Program-made: the position numbers and the translations under genes | Notes under the pieces: generated by a model | Seen by the model: the letters and a program-made list of their open reading frames with translations, nothing else | What the model was told of the DNA's origin: nothing | Database searches by the model: none | Assembly (NCBI RefSeq): GCF_021277265.1 | Contig: NZ_JAJSOH010000007.1 | Location: forward strand, 186,001 to 250,000 | Direction: 5' to 3' | DNA length: 64,000 bases | Source: Kineosporia rhizophila | GTDB lineage: Bacteria > Actinomycetota > Actinomycetes > Actinomycetales > Kineosporiaceae | Shown here: positions 16,149 through 24,024 of the stretch, piece after piece | Numbering within the stretch: the stretch's first letter is position 1 | Layout of the letters: the number at the start of each line of letters is the position of its first letter

Positions 16149-17433
16149 GTACCTGGTAGACCGACGGCACATTACGGACGTCGGTGGGCACCGACGGGGG
16201 AGCGCTCACCGGGTCTTCGTGGAAGACCAGGGCGGCCGCGCCGACCGCGGCCGCATCGGCCACGTGCGCGGCCAGGGTGACGTTCACCCGGTCGCGCCCG
16301 GGCTGCAGCCGTTGCTCGAGCACCGCCACGTAGAGAGCACCGGCCGTGCTGAACGACGGCCCGGCCAGTGCCAGGGAGTCGATGTCGAGCAGGTCGGCCA
16401 CCGTGACCACGGCATCGGCGAGGTAGTGCGCCGACTCCTCGACCAGTTCCAGCGCCAGGGGGTCGTCGTGCACGGCGGCCGAGGCGATCGTCCCGAAGTC
16501 CCGGAAGGGATCCTCGTCCTCGGTCAGCGCGATGGCCGACACCCGTCCGTCATCCAGGGCCCGCCGGGCCCGCCGGGCCACCGCATGCGGTGCGGCCAGG
16601 TCTTCCAGGGCCGGACCGGGCTCCCTTCCGGTGCGGTGCAGGTGCAGTCGCCCCAGCGGGCCGGGATTGCCACCGGCGCCGCGGTGCACCACCCCGGCCA
16701 GGACGAACCCGGCCCCGATGCCGGCCCCCATGTAGAGGGTGCAGTGCGCGTCGGCCCCGGCCAGGCGCCCGCTCCAGTACTCGCCCACGGCGGCCGCAGT
16801 GGCGTCGGTGTCCATCACCACCGGCACACCCAACGCCTCGGACAACGCCGTGCGCACCGGAAAACCGCTCCAGCGGGGCAGGGACGGCGACACCCGGATC
16901 GTCCCCAGTTCCGGATCTATCGTTCCCGGCACCGCCAGGCCGGCCCCGATCAGCTGGTCGGGGCCGATCGCGGTGGCCCGCAGCAGGGTGCCGACGTGCA
17001 CGGCGACCACCCCGATCACCTCGGCCGGCTCGTCCTGCCGGGCGCCGCGCACCCGGATCCGCCCGATCACCGCTCCGCGGGCGTCGGTGAGGACCACCAC
17101 GATCCAGTCGGCGCCCAGCTGGACCCCCACCGTGCACCGGGCCCGGGCCGAGATGGTCAGCATCACCCGGGGTTTGCCGCCGGTCTGCTCGCGCAGGCCG
17201 CTCTCCTGCACCAGCCCCTCGTCGAGCAGCGAACGCACCGCGTGGGTGATCGAGGCCGGAGTGAGACCGGTGATCTCGGCGAGCTGGACCCGGCTGATCG
17301 GGGCCCGGGTCCGGATCAGGTCGAGCACCAGCCGCCGGGTCGGCGTGCGCAGGGCCCGGCGCGCTCGTTTCTGCGTCTCAGGTCCCGCATCCGCTCCGTG
17401 CACGCAGGCAAGCATGGCACGCGGCCGGTCCAC
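16138..17433 (-). CDS. ROK-family regulator lacking the zinc-binding cysteines
   Basis: A 431-residue protein with an N-terminal winged helix (about 36-85; ISRVQLAEITGLTPASITHAVRSL) and a C-terminal ROK sugar-kinase-like domain. The ATP/sugar regions are partly kept (DTDATAAAVGEYW, YMGAGIGAGFVLAG), but the region that normally holds the CxCGxxGC zinc site reads GRLHLHRTGREPG and has no cysteine. This suggests the domain has lost its metal site and perhaps classical sugar sensing. The start is uncertain: an ATG at 17415 is an alternative. It is divergent, across a 37-base gap, from the LacI-type sensor without an HTH. Confidence 0.85.
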   Translation of the reverse strand: MDRPRAMLACVHGADAGPETQKRARRALRTPTRRLVLDLIRTRAPISRVQLAEITGLTPASITHAVRSLLDEGLVQESGLREQTGGKPRVMLTISARARCTVGVQLGADWIVVVLTDARGAVIGRIRVRGARQDEPAEVIGVVAVHVGTLLRATAIGPDQLIGAGLAVPGTIDPELGTIRVSPSLPRWSGFPVRTALSEALGVPVVMDTDATAAAVGEYWSGRLAGADAHCTLYMGAGIGAGFVLAGVVHRGAGGNPGPLGRLHLHRTGREPGPALEDLAAPHAVARRARRALDDGRVSAIALTEDEDPFRDFGTIASAAVHDDPLALELVEESAHYLADAVVTVADLLDIDSLALAGPSFSTAGALYVAVLEQRLQPGRDRVNVTLAAHVADAAAVGAAALVFHEDPVSAPPSVPTDVRNVPSVYQVPTS

Positions 17434-17461
17434 CGACGCACCGGTTTCCGGCGCGTGCCAT
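17414..17461. promoter_or_regulatory. Split inverted repeat at the ROK/LacI-type divergon
   Basis: ATGGCACGCG (17414-17423) and CGCGTGCCAT (17452-17461) are perfect 10-base inverted arms separated by 28 bases. The spacing centre to centre is 38 bases. They straddle the start region of the ROK gene and lie just upstream of the LacI-type gene. The arrangement could bind a dimer or tetramer that controls both genes. If real, it favours the downstream ATG as the ROK start. Confidence 0.4.
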
Positions 17462-17470
17462 ATTGGCGGG

Positions 17471-18349
17471 ATGCCGGACGGTATGACTGCAGCGGTGGCG
17501 CCCCGCGGAGGCCCACGGGTCGGGATGGCTCTCCTGTCGATGGACGACGGTGGTGGCCTGGAGCCCTTCTACGCCAGTCTGCTGGCCGGGCTGGAGGAGG
17601 AGCTGGACCGCTTCGGCGGCACCGTGTTCCTGCAGATCGTGCCCGACCTGGAGGCCGAGATCCTGGCCTACCGGCGCTGGGTGGCCGAGGGCCTGGTCGA
17701 CGTGGTGGTGGTCTCCGACCTGGTGGAGGGCGACCCGCGGCCGGCGGTGTGCGCCGAGCTCGGGCTGCCCGCCGTGCACATCGGCGGTGAGGCCGGCTCG
17801 GGGGCGTGGGTGGTCGACTACGACAACGCCGCAGCGATGCGCTCGGCCGTGGAATACCTCACCCGGCTGGGCCATCAGCACATCGGCTGGGTCTCCGGGC
17901 CCGACCGTTACCGCCACACCCAGGCCCGGGCCGGCGCGTTCACCGAAACCGTCACCGCAGCCGGGGGAGAGGGGGTGCGGCGCGAGGGCGACTACGGCGC
18001 GGCCTCCGGCAGCGGCCTGACCGTCGAGCTGCTCGCCCTCGACCCCCGGCCCACCGCCCTGGTGTACGACAACGACCTGATGGCGGTGGCCGGCCTGGCC
18101 GCCGCCCAGGAGCAGGGTCTGGCTGTGCCACAAGACCTTTCGATCCTGGCCTGGGACGACTCGGCGAACAGCCGGATCTGCCACCCGCCCCTGTCAGTGG
18201 TCAGCCGGGACGTGCACGAGCTGGGCGTGATCACCGCCGGGGTGCTGCTGCGGGCCGTGCGGGGGGAAGAGCCGGTGGTGCAGACCTCGCCCGGCGCCCA
18301 GGTCGTCGCCCGCGCCTCCACCGGCCCCCCGCTCACCTCGGTGCGCTGA
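17471..18349 (+). CDS. LacI-type sensor domain protein without DNA-binding domain
   Basis: A 292-residue protein matching the periplasmic-binding-protein-like effector domain of LacI/GalR regulators: FYASLLAGLEEELDRFGG, VVDYDNAAAMRSAVEYLTRLGHQHIGWVSGP, YDNDLMAVAGLAAAQEQGLAVPQDLSILAWDDS and VSRDVHELGV. A normal LacI protein has about 60 extra N-terminal residues holding the helix-turn-helix and hinge. Here the protein starts directly at the sensor domain, and no HTH is encoded in frame upstream, where the divergent ROK gene begins. It may act as a ligand-binding partner of another regulator, or be a decayed repressor. It converges with the alpha-galactosidase gene. Confidence 0.82.
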   Translation: MPDGMTAAVAPRGGPRVGMALLSMDDGGGLEPFYASLLAGLEEELDRFGGTVFLQIVPDLEAEILAYRRWVAEGLVDVVVVSDLVEGDPRPAVCAELGLPAVHIGGEAGSGAWVVDYDNAAAMRSAVEYLTRLGHQHIGWVSGPDRYRHTQARAGAFTETVTAAGGEGVRREGDYGAASGSGLTVELLALDPRPTALVYDNDLMAVAGLAAAQEQGLAVPQDLSILAWDDSANSRICHPPLSVVSRDVHELGVITAGVLLRAVRGEEPVVQTSPGAQVVARASTGPPLTSVR

Positions 18350-18371
18350 GTTCGCCCAGTTCACCCACCAG

Positions 18372-20537
18372 TTAGACCGCGGTGGCGTGCAGCACCAGCG
18401 CCTGCTGCGGCCAGAGCGCGGGCAGCTGCAGCCCGACCGTCTCGAGAACCTTTCCGGGCAGCACAACTTCGCCCTTGGAGAGCCAGCCCGGCGTGATCCA
18501 GCCCCAGCGAGCCTGCCCCACCTCCTCGCGCACCCGCACCCGGTAACGGCGCTCGGGAGCCAGACCCTGCAGGCGGACCGGTTCGGGCCGTGCGTCTTCC
18601 AGCGAGGCCACCGTGGCCACCGTCCACACCCCGGCGCTCAGATCGTTCGCCACCACGCCCCGCACCCGCAACGCCGGATCACGCACGTCGCCGTGCACCA
18701 CCGTGCCGGAATGCAGCAGGCCCCGCAGTTCCCGGTAGAGCTCGCCGAACCGGCGCAACTGCTCGGTCTCCTGATCGTCGCACTGCAGGATGTCCCACTC
18801 GAATCCGGACGACCCGGTCAGGCTCGTGGCTAGACGGTAGGACAGGTCCAGGGTGCGCCCCGAGCTGTGCGCGGTCGGCGGGCCCACGTGGGCGCCGATC
18901 AGCTCGGGCGGCAGCAGCAGTTCGGTCCAGCGCTGGATGTCCTGCCGTTCCAGGGCGTCGTTGGAGTCGCTGGCCCAGACCCGGTCGGCCACCTCGAGCA
19001 CGCCCAGGTCGCTGCGGGCCCCGCCGGAGGAACAGGACTCGATCTCCAGCCCGGGATGGCGGGCCTTGAGCTCGGCCATCAGCCGCAGGGCGCCCAGGGT
19101 CTGGGCGTGGACCCCCGGCCGGCCCTCGTGCCGGGCGTCGACCAGGTCACGGTTGTGGTCCCACTTGATGAAGGCCAGGCCGAGATCCGCCACGAGGGTG
19201 CTCATCTGGTTCAGCACGTGCTCGTACGCCCCGGGACGGGCCAGGTCGAGCACGAACTGGGTGCGCCAGGAGAGGTCGGCCGGAGAGGGCACCTGGGCCG
19301 CGTCGTGCAGCAGCCAGTCCGGGTGGGCGCGGGCCAGATCGGAGTCCAGGCTGACCATTTCGGGCTCGAACCACAGGCCGAACTGCATCCCCAGCGCGCG
19401 CACCCGCTCGGCCAGCGGCTGCAGGCCCTCCGGCCAGACGCTGCGGTCCACCTCCCAGTCGCCCAGACCCCGGGTGTCGTCCCGCCGGGCCAGGAACCAG
19501 CCGTCGTCGAGGACGAACCGCTCCACCCCGATGGCGGCCGCCCGCTCGGCCAGGCGCTCCACCGTGGCCGGGTCGTGGTTGAAGTAGACCGCCTCCCAAG
19601 TGTTCAGAACCAGAGGACGAGGGGTGCCGGGATGGTGGGGACGGGAACGTAGGTAGGTGTGGAACTTTGCGCTCACCCCGTCCAGACCGGCCGGGGACCA
19701 GGCGAACCAGGCGGTCGGGGAGGAGTAGGACTCGCCCGCCCCTAGCACGATCTCGCCCGGGCGCAGCAGTTCCCCGGTTCCCAGCAGGGTGGGATTGTCC
19801 GGCAGGCGGTCGGTGCGGTAGGTGACGTCGGCGCTCCAGGCCAGGTGAACGGCCCAGACCTCGCCCGTGCGGGCCTTCGCGGTGCCCTCGGACAGCGCCA
19901 GCAGCCAGGGCTGGTCGTGGCCCGGCCGCCCGCGGCGGGTCTGGCGGGCCAGGGAGCCGCGGCCCAGAGGTGAGGTCTGCGGCGCCTTCTCGCGGGTCCA
20001 GCGGCCCGAGAAGGTGGTGACGTCGTCGGCCCGGGTGGGTACCGGGAGAACGGCTTCCAGCCAGTGCACCTCGACCGTTTCGTGCTCGGCCGTGAGCGTG
20101 TGCTTCACGCCCAGCAGGCCGCCGGGTTCCAGGTGCAGCCGGGTGGTCAGGACCAGCCCGGCCTCGGCGTCGGCCACTTCCGAGACCATTGCGTGGTCGG
20201 TGACGGTGACGTCGACCGCCTGCCAGCGGGGGACCAGGGGCACCCCGGCCCGCACCAGCAGCAGACCGGGGCGGCCCGGCCAGCCGTCCGGTTCGGTCGG
20301 CAGCACCCCTGGACGCCAGGCGGCGTCCAGGGTGCCCGGCCGGGTCTGGCGCTCGTCGGCATCGGTCAGGGCAAGCAGGTCGTCGGGGTCGAGCGGACCT
20401 AGGTCGGCGCCCCAGTGCTGCACGATCGGCGGTGCGTCGGCGGGGTGCCGCACCACGACGGCGACTCCGTCGCGCCGGATCACGGACGCCGGGGCGAACT
20501 CGGTCTCGACGGCGGGCCGGGTGGGTGAGAGAGCCAC
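18372..20537 (-). CDS. GH36 alpha-galactosidase
   Basis: A 721-residue cytoplasmic glycoside hydrolase family 36 enzyme. The N-terminal beta-supersandwich (to about 320) precedes the TIM barrel, which contains NTWEAVYFNHD, FVLDDGWF, GLWFEPEMV and the nucleophile Asp460 in FIKWDHNRD. The acid/base Asp lies in ASDSND near residue 523, after the sugar-binding segment IESCSSGGARSDLG. It should release terminal alpha-galactose from raffinose- or galactomannan-type oligosaccharides. The GTG start has a strong ribosome-binding site (AAGGAG). It lies downstream of a ROK repressor on the same strand, separated by a 21-bp repeat array. Confidence 0.93.
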   Translation of the reverse strand: MALSPTRPAVETEFAPASVIRRDGVAVVVRHPADAPPIVQHWGADLGPLDPDDLLALTDADERQTRPGTLDAAWRPGVLPTEPDGWPGRPGLLLVRAGVPLVPRWQAVDVTVTDHAMVSEVADAEAGLVLTTRLHLEPGGLLGVKHTLTAEHETVEVHWLEAVLPVPTRADDVTTFSGRWTREKAPQTSPLGRGSLARQTRRGRPGHDQPWLLALSEGTAKARTGEVWAVHLAWSADVTYRTDRLPDNPTLLGTGELLRPGEIVLGAGESYSSPTAWFAWSPAGLDGVSAKFHTYLRSRPHHPGTPRPLVLNTWEAVYFNHDPATVERLAERAAAIGVERFVLDDGWFLARRDDTRGLGDWEVDRSVWPEGLQPLAERVRALGMQFGLWFEPEMVSLDSDLARAHPDWLLHDAAQVPSPADLSWRTQFVLDLARPGAYEHVLNQMSTLVADLGLAFIKWDHNRDLVDARHEGRPGVHAQTLGALRLMAELKARHPGLEIESCSSGGARSDLGVLEVADRVWASDSNDALERQDIQRWTELLLPPELIGAHVGPPTAHSSGRTLDLSYRLATSLTGSSGFEWDILQCDDQETEQLRRFGELYRELRGLLHSGTVVHGDVRDPALRVRGVVANDLSAGVWTVATVASLEDARPEPVRLQGLAPERRYRVRVREEVGQARWGWITPGWLSKGEVVLPGKVLETVGLQLPALWPQQALVLHATAV

Positions 20538-20604
20538 GGTGCTCCTTGACGGGATGTCGGGTGCGGCCGGCTCGGTGGGCCGGCGCGCAGCGGGGGTTCA
20601 GCTA

Positions 20605-20817
20605 GCGGTGCCGCGGGTTCGGCCAGCGACGCCGCGGGTTTAGTTGGCGGTGCCGCGGGTTGGGCTCGCGGTGCTTCGGGATTGGTTGGTGGTGCTGCGG
20701 GTTCGGCTCGCGGTGCCTCGGGTTTGATTGGCGGTGCTGCGGGTTTGGTTGGCGGTGCCGCGCGGGTTCGCCTGGCGATGCCGCGGTTCGGCTGGTGGTG
20801 CGGCAGGGTTCAGGTGG
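20605..20817. repeat. 21-bp degenerate tandem repeat array (about 10 units)
   Basis: About ten imperfect units of 20-23 bases, most exactly 21, each opening with GCGGTGC or a close variant (plus strand) and ending in TTCGGCT, TTTGGTT or similar. The array fills the 272-base gap between the ROK stop and the alpha-galactosidase start. Read on the minus strand in the ROK frame beyond its TGA, it stays open and encodes Pro/Ala-rich heptads such as PAAPPTK and PEAPRAE. No other gene is seen in the gap. Confidence 0.85.
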
Positions 20818-22033
20818 CGGTCAGGGGTGCGACCTTGGTGCCGGCCGCGGTGACCGGTTCCGCATGGGCCAACGGGGAACGCAGCACGACCAGCGCCCCG
20901 CCCACGGCTGCGGCGGTACCGGCGTCCGGAGACACCAGGACCCGCACCGGGCGCAGTAATCGGGCCAGGGCCCCGCGCCCGGCGGCCCGGGTGGCGGCTT
21001 CGGCGTAGAGCGGCCCGGCGGTCACCATGGCCGGCCCGGACAGCACCACGGTGTCCAGGTCGAACAGGTTCATCAGGGTCACCACCGCGTCGGCCAGACG
21101 CTCCGCCGAGCTTACGAGCAGACTTTTCGCCCAGCGGTCGCCCCGGTCGGCCGCCACCGCCAGCCGCTCGAAGTCGTTCAGCGTGTCCTCAGGGCGGCCG
21201 GAGAGGCGCAGCCGCCCGCGCTCCAGCGGCTCGGTCATGGCCTGGGCCACCACCGCGCCGGGCCCGGCGGTGACCTCCACGCAGCCCCGATTTCCGCAGG
21301 CGCACACGGTCGAGGCGGGGTCGAGGGGCACGTGACCGATCTCCACGGGATTGGCGATCGGCCCGCCGAAGGTCTCCCCGCCGACCACTACGCCGCCGCC
21401 GATACCCCCACCCACCCAGACCACGCCGAACGTGTCCACGTCCAGCGCTCCTGTCCACTGCTCACTGACCGCCGCCGCAGTGGCGTCGTTCTCCAGAAGC
21501 ACGGGCAGGGCCAGCAGTTCGGCCAGGGTGGAGGTGAGGGGGAAACGTTGCCAGGCCGGGGTCGGTTGCGCGGTGAGGATCATTCCGCGTTCCCGGTCCT
21601 GAGGCCCGTGACTGACCAGGCCCAGGCCGAGCACCCGCTCGCGGGGCACGGCGGCCGAGGCCAGGAGGTGCTCCACGTGCGCGGCCAGCGTGGTCAGGGT
21701 GGCCTGGGGCGTTCCGTCGCCGACCCCGGGCGACTGGGCGCTGACCAGACGGCGGCCGGTGAAGTCGGTGACCACCGTGGTGATGGCGGAACGGGACAGC
21801 TGGACGCCCACGGCGTACCAGGCGTCCGGGTCCAGATCCAGCAGCCGACGGGGGGAGCCGACCGCCACCGGCCGGCGCCCGGTCTCCCGTACGAGACCCC
21901 CGGCCAGCAGGTCGCGCACGGTGTTGGTGATGGTCGCGGGGGTGAGCCCGGTGTGGGCCGCCAGCTCCACCCGGCTGATCGGGCCGGCGGTCCGGATCAG
22001 GTCGAGGACGAGGGCGAGTGTCGGTGTCGCCAA
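20810..22033 (-). CDS. ROK-family transcriptional repressor
   Basis: A 407-residue ROK regulator. The winged helix (about 12-58; ISRVELAAHTGLTPATITNTVRDLL) is followed by the ROK domain with ENDATAAAVSEQW, GGGIGGGVVVGG and the intact zinc motif CACGNRGC near residue 243. It therefore looks competent to bind a sugar. The start is TTG: an in-frame stop lies 15 bases upstream and GAGGGAG is positioned just before it. It diverges from the importer/glycosidase operon across 190 bases containing a perfect palindrome within overlapping promoters, so it is the likely repressor of that operon and of itself. The alpha-galactosidase gene follows on the same strand. Confidence 0.93.
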   Translation of the reverse strand: MATPTLALVLDLIRTAGPISRVELAAHTGLTPATITNTVRDLLAGGLVRETGRRPVAVGSPRRLLDLDPDAWYAVGVQLSRSAITTVVTDFTGRRLVSAQSPGVGDGTPQATLTTLAAHVEHLLASAAVPRERVLGLGLVSHGPQDRERGMILTAQPTPAWQRFPLTSTLAELLALPVLLENDATAAAVSEQWTGALDVDTFGVVWVGGGIGGGVVVGGETFGGPIANPVEIGHVPLDPASTVCACGNRGCVEVTAGPGAVVAQAMTEPLERGRLRLSGRPEDTLNDFERLAVAADRGDRWAKSLLVSSAERLADAVVTLMNLFDLDTVVLSGPAMVTAGPLYAEAATRAAGRGALARLLRPVRVLVSPDAGTAAAVGGALVVLRSPLAHAEPVTAAGTKVAPLTAT

Positions 22034-22120
22034 AGCGCTCCCTCGCAGTCAGTGAGTTCAAAGGCGCAGGTCAGGGAGCACGGCCAGGCCTGTGAACAAG
22101 CACCGTCGCGATGTCCCAGG

Positions 22121-22155
22121 ACTATATTGACACACTAAATTTAGCAACGTAAGAA
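22121..22155. promoter_or_regulatory. Divergent promoters overlapping a CTAAATTTAG palindrome
   Basis: For the importer operon, TTGACA (22127-22132), a 17-base spacer and TAAGAA (22150-22155) form a near-consensus housekeeping promoter. On the minus strand, TATAGT (22121-22126) with TTGCTA or GTTGCT upstream can serve the ROK gene. The perfect 10-base palindrome CTAAATTTAG (22135-22144) lies between the core elements of both, an ideal repressor site. AT-rich dyads of this type are typical of ROK operators. It is the only AT-rich stretch in this part of the window. Confidence 0.72.
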
Positions 22156-22223
22156 TTGCGCCACCGCAAAGTTGCGGGAGACGAGCCGCCGGTCAGGCAG
22201 GCGGTCAACGGGAAGGACCAAGG

Positions 22224-23936
22224 ATGTTCCTTACGGCGAAAAGGGCTCGCTCTCAGTCGAAGCGGGCCCGGGTGCTGCAGGTGTCGGCCGGAATGGTCGC
22301 CCTGGGGATGCTGGTGGCGGGCTGCTCCGGCAGCAGTGGCAGCAGCGAGGGATCGGGCGGCGGGGGAACCACTACCCTGGTCGCCTACACCGGTCAGGCC
22401 GGTGACTACCAGATCAACTTCAACCCCTTCTCGCCTTCGCAGATCGGCGGCGGTGGGGCGGTCTACGAACAGCTGTTCTTCATCAACAAGGCCGGTTCCG
22501 GTGATCCGGAACCGTTGCTGGGCACCGAGTACGAGTGGAACGACGAGGGCACCGAGCTCACCGTCAAGCTCCGCACCGACGTGAAGTGGACCGACGGCAA
22601 GCCGTTCACGGCCAAGGACGTCGCCTTCACCTTCGACCTGCTGAAGAAGACCACCGCGTACAACAACATCGGCTACGACGGTGAGGCCGAGGCGGTCGAC
22701 GACGGCACCGTGAAGTTCACCTTCGCCGAGCCGGCCTTCACCCTCGGCCCGGACATCCTCGGCAACACCTACATGGTGCCCGAGCACCTGTGGGCCGACG
22801 TGGACCCGGAGACCTTCGTCAACGAGAAGCCGGTCGGCACCGGGCCCTACAAGCTCGGTGAGTTCAAGGCCCAGGCGTTCACCTACGTCGCCAACGAGGA
22901 CTACTGGGGCGAGGTCCCGGCGATCAAGACCGTCCGGTTCCTGTCGCTGTCGGGCAACCAGGCCGGCGCCGACGGCATCTCGGCCGGCACGATCGACTGG
23001 CAGACCGGCCCGGTGCCGAACATCCAGAACGTGCCCGAGACCTACCCCGGCTACGACGCGGTCACCGTCAACCAGAGCCAGATGGCGCTGCTCACCTGCT
23101 CCAACGAGGAGCTGGGGTGCACCGGGCCGCAGACCGACCCGGCCGTGCGCCGGGCGATCTACCGCGCCCTCGACCGCGAGCAGCTGAACGCGCTGGCGTT
23201 CCAGGGCACGGCCAGCGAGATCTCGCCGACCTTCGCCCTGCCCACCAACCAGAAGGAGATGATCTCCTCCTCGGTGTCCGAGCCGGTCACCGCCAACACC
23301 CCGGACCTGGCGGCCGCCTCCGCCGAGCTCGAGGGTGCGGGCTGGGCCAAGGGCAGCGACGGCATCTACGCCAAGGGTGGCGACAAGCTCTCGGTCACGG
23401 TCGAGGTGGTCACCGGCTGGACCGACTACATCACCGCGGTGCAGACCATGGCCCAGCAGCTCAAGCCGGCCGGGATCGACCTGAAGGTGGCCCAGTCGTC
23501 CTGGAACGAGTGGACCGAGAAGAAGGCCCAGGGCAAGTTCCAGCTGGCCATCGACTCGCTCTACCAGGGCTCGGCGCCCGACCCGTACTACGTGTACAAC
23601 AACTTCTTCGACTCGGCCGGCACGGCCAAGGTCGGGAAGATGGCGGGCAACAACGTCTCCCGGTTCTCGAACCCGGACGTGGACAAGGCGATCAAGGCCC
23701 TGCGCGGTCTGGCCCTGGACGACACGGCCGCCCGGCAGCCGCACCTGGACGTGATCCAGAAGGCGATCGTCGAGGACATGCCCTACATCCCGATCCTGAC
23801 CGGTGGCACCACCAGTGAGTGGAACGTCAAGAAGTTCACCGGCTGGCCCACCCAGGACAACCTGTACGCGGTGCCGGCGGTGTGGTCGCGCAACGACTTC
23901 ACCATCATCCTGAAGAACCTCAAGCCGGTCTCCTGA
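22224..23936 (+). CDS. Oligosaccharide/peptide ABC transporter substrate-binding lipoprotein (SBP_bac_5)
   Basis: A 570-residue family 5 solute-binding protein. It has a basic N-terminus, a hydrophobic segment and the lipobox LVAGC with Cys34, then a Ser/Gly-rich linker, so it is a lipoprotein anchored outside the membrane. Family features include LRTDVKWTDGKPFTAKDVAFTFD, GTGPYKL and AIYRALDRE. Although often annotated as peptide-binding, members encoded with glycosidases bind oligosaccharides. It is the first gene of the operon, with ribosome-binding site AAGG just before the ATG. A strong hairpin follows its stop. It should capture the glycan fragment that the downstream enzymes degrade. 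Confidence 0.92.
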   Translation: MFLTAKRARSQSKRARVLQVSAGMVALGMLVAGCSGSSGSSEGSGGGGTTTLVAYTGQAGDYQINFNPFSPSQIGGGGAVYEQLFFINKAGSGDPEPLLGTEYEWNDEGTELTVKLRTDVKWTDGKPFTAKDVAFTFDLLKKTTAYNNIGYDGEAEAVDDGTVKFTFAEPAFTLGPDILGNTYMVPEHLWADVDPETFVNEKPVGTGPYKLGEFKAQAFTYVANEDYWGEVPAIKTVRFLSLSGNQAGADGISAGTIDWQTGPVPNIQNVPETYPGYDAVTVNQSQMALLTCSNEELGCTGPQTDPAVRRAIYRALDREQLNALAFQGTASEISPTFALPTNQKEMISSSVSEPVTANTPDLAAASAELEGAGWAKGSDGIYAKGGDKLSVTVEVVTGWTDYITAVQTMAQQLKPAGIDLKVAQSSWNEWTEKKAQGKFQLAIDSLYQGSAPDPYYVYNNFFDSAGTAKVGKMAGNNVSRFSNPDVDKAIKALRGLALDDTAARQPHLDVIQKAIVEDMPYIPILTGGTTSEWNVKKFTGWPTQDNLYAVPAVWSRNDFTIILKNLKPVS

Positions 23937-23950
23937 GAACGCCTTTCGCG

Positions 23951-23988
23951 GCCCGGGCCCGGTGCTGACCTGAGCACCGGGCCCGGGC
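23951..23988 (+). terminator. Perfect 16-bp stem-loop after the binding-protein gene
   Basis: Arms GCCCGGGCCCGGTGCT and AGCACCGGGCCCGGGC pair without mismatch around the 6-base loop GACCTG. It begins 14 bases after the binding-protein stop and ends 36 bases before the permease start, inside the operon. Such intra-operon stems usually act as partial terminators or block 3' decay, giving more binding protein than permease. No T-tract follows. Confidence 0.75.
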
Positions 23989-24024
23989 GACCCCCCTCGT
24001 CCACCGGAAGGCGGTTCCTCCGAG

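Noticed and set aside
20660..20959. Cys/Trp-rich small protein on the plus strand
   Set aside because: It is only a translation of the 21-bp tandem array and the antisense of the ROK 3' end; no ribosome-binding site or homologue pattern.
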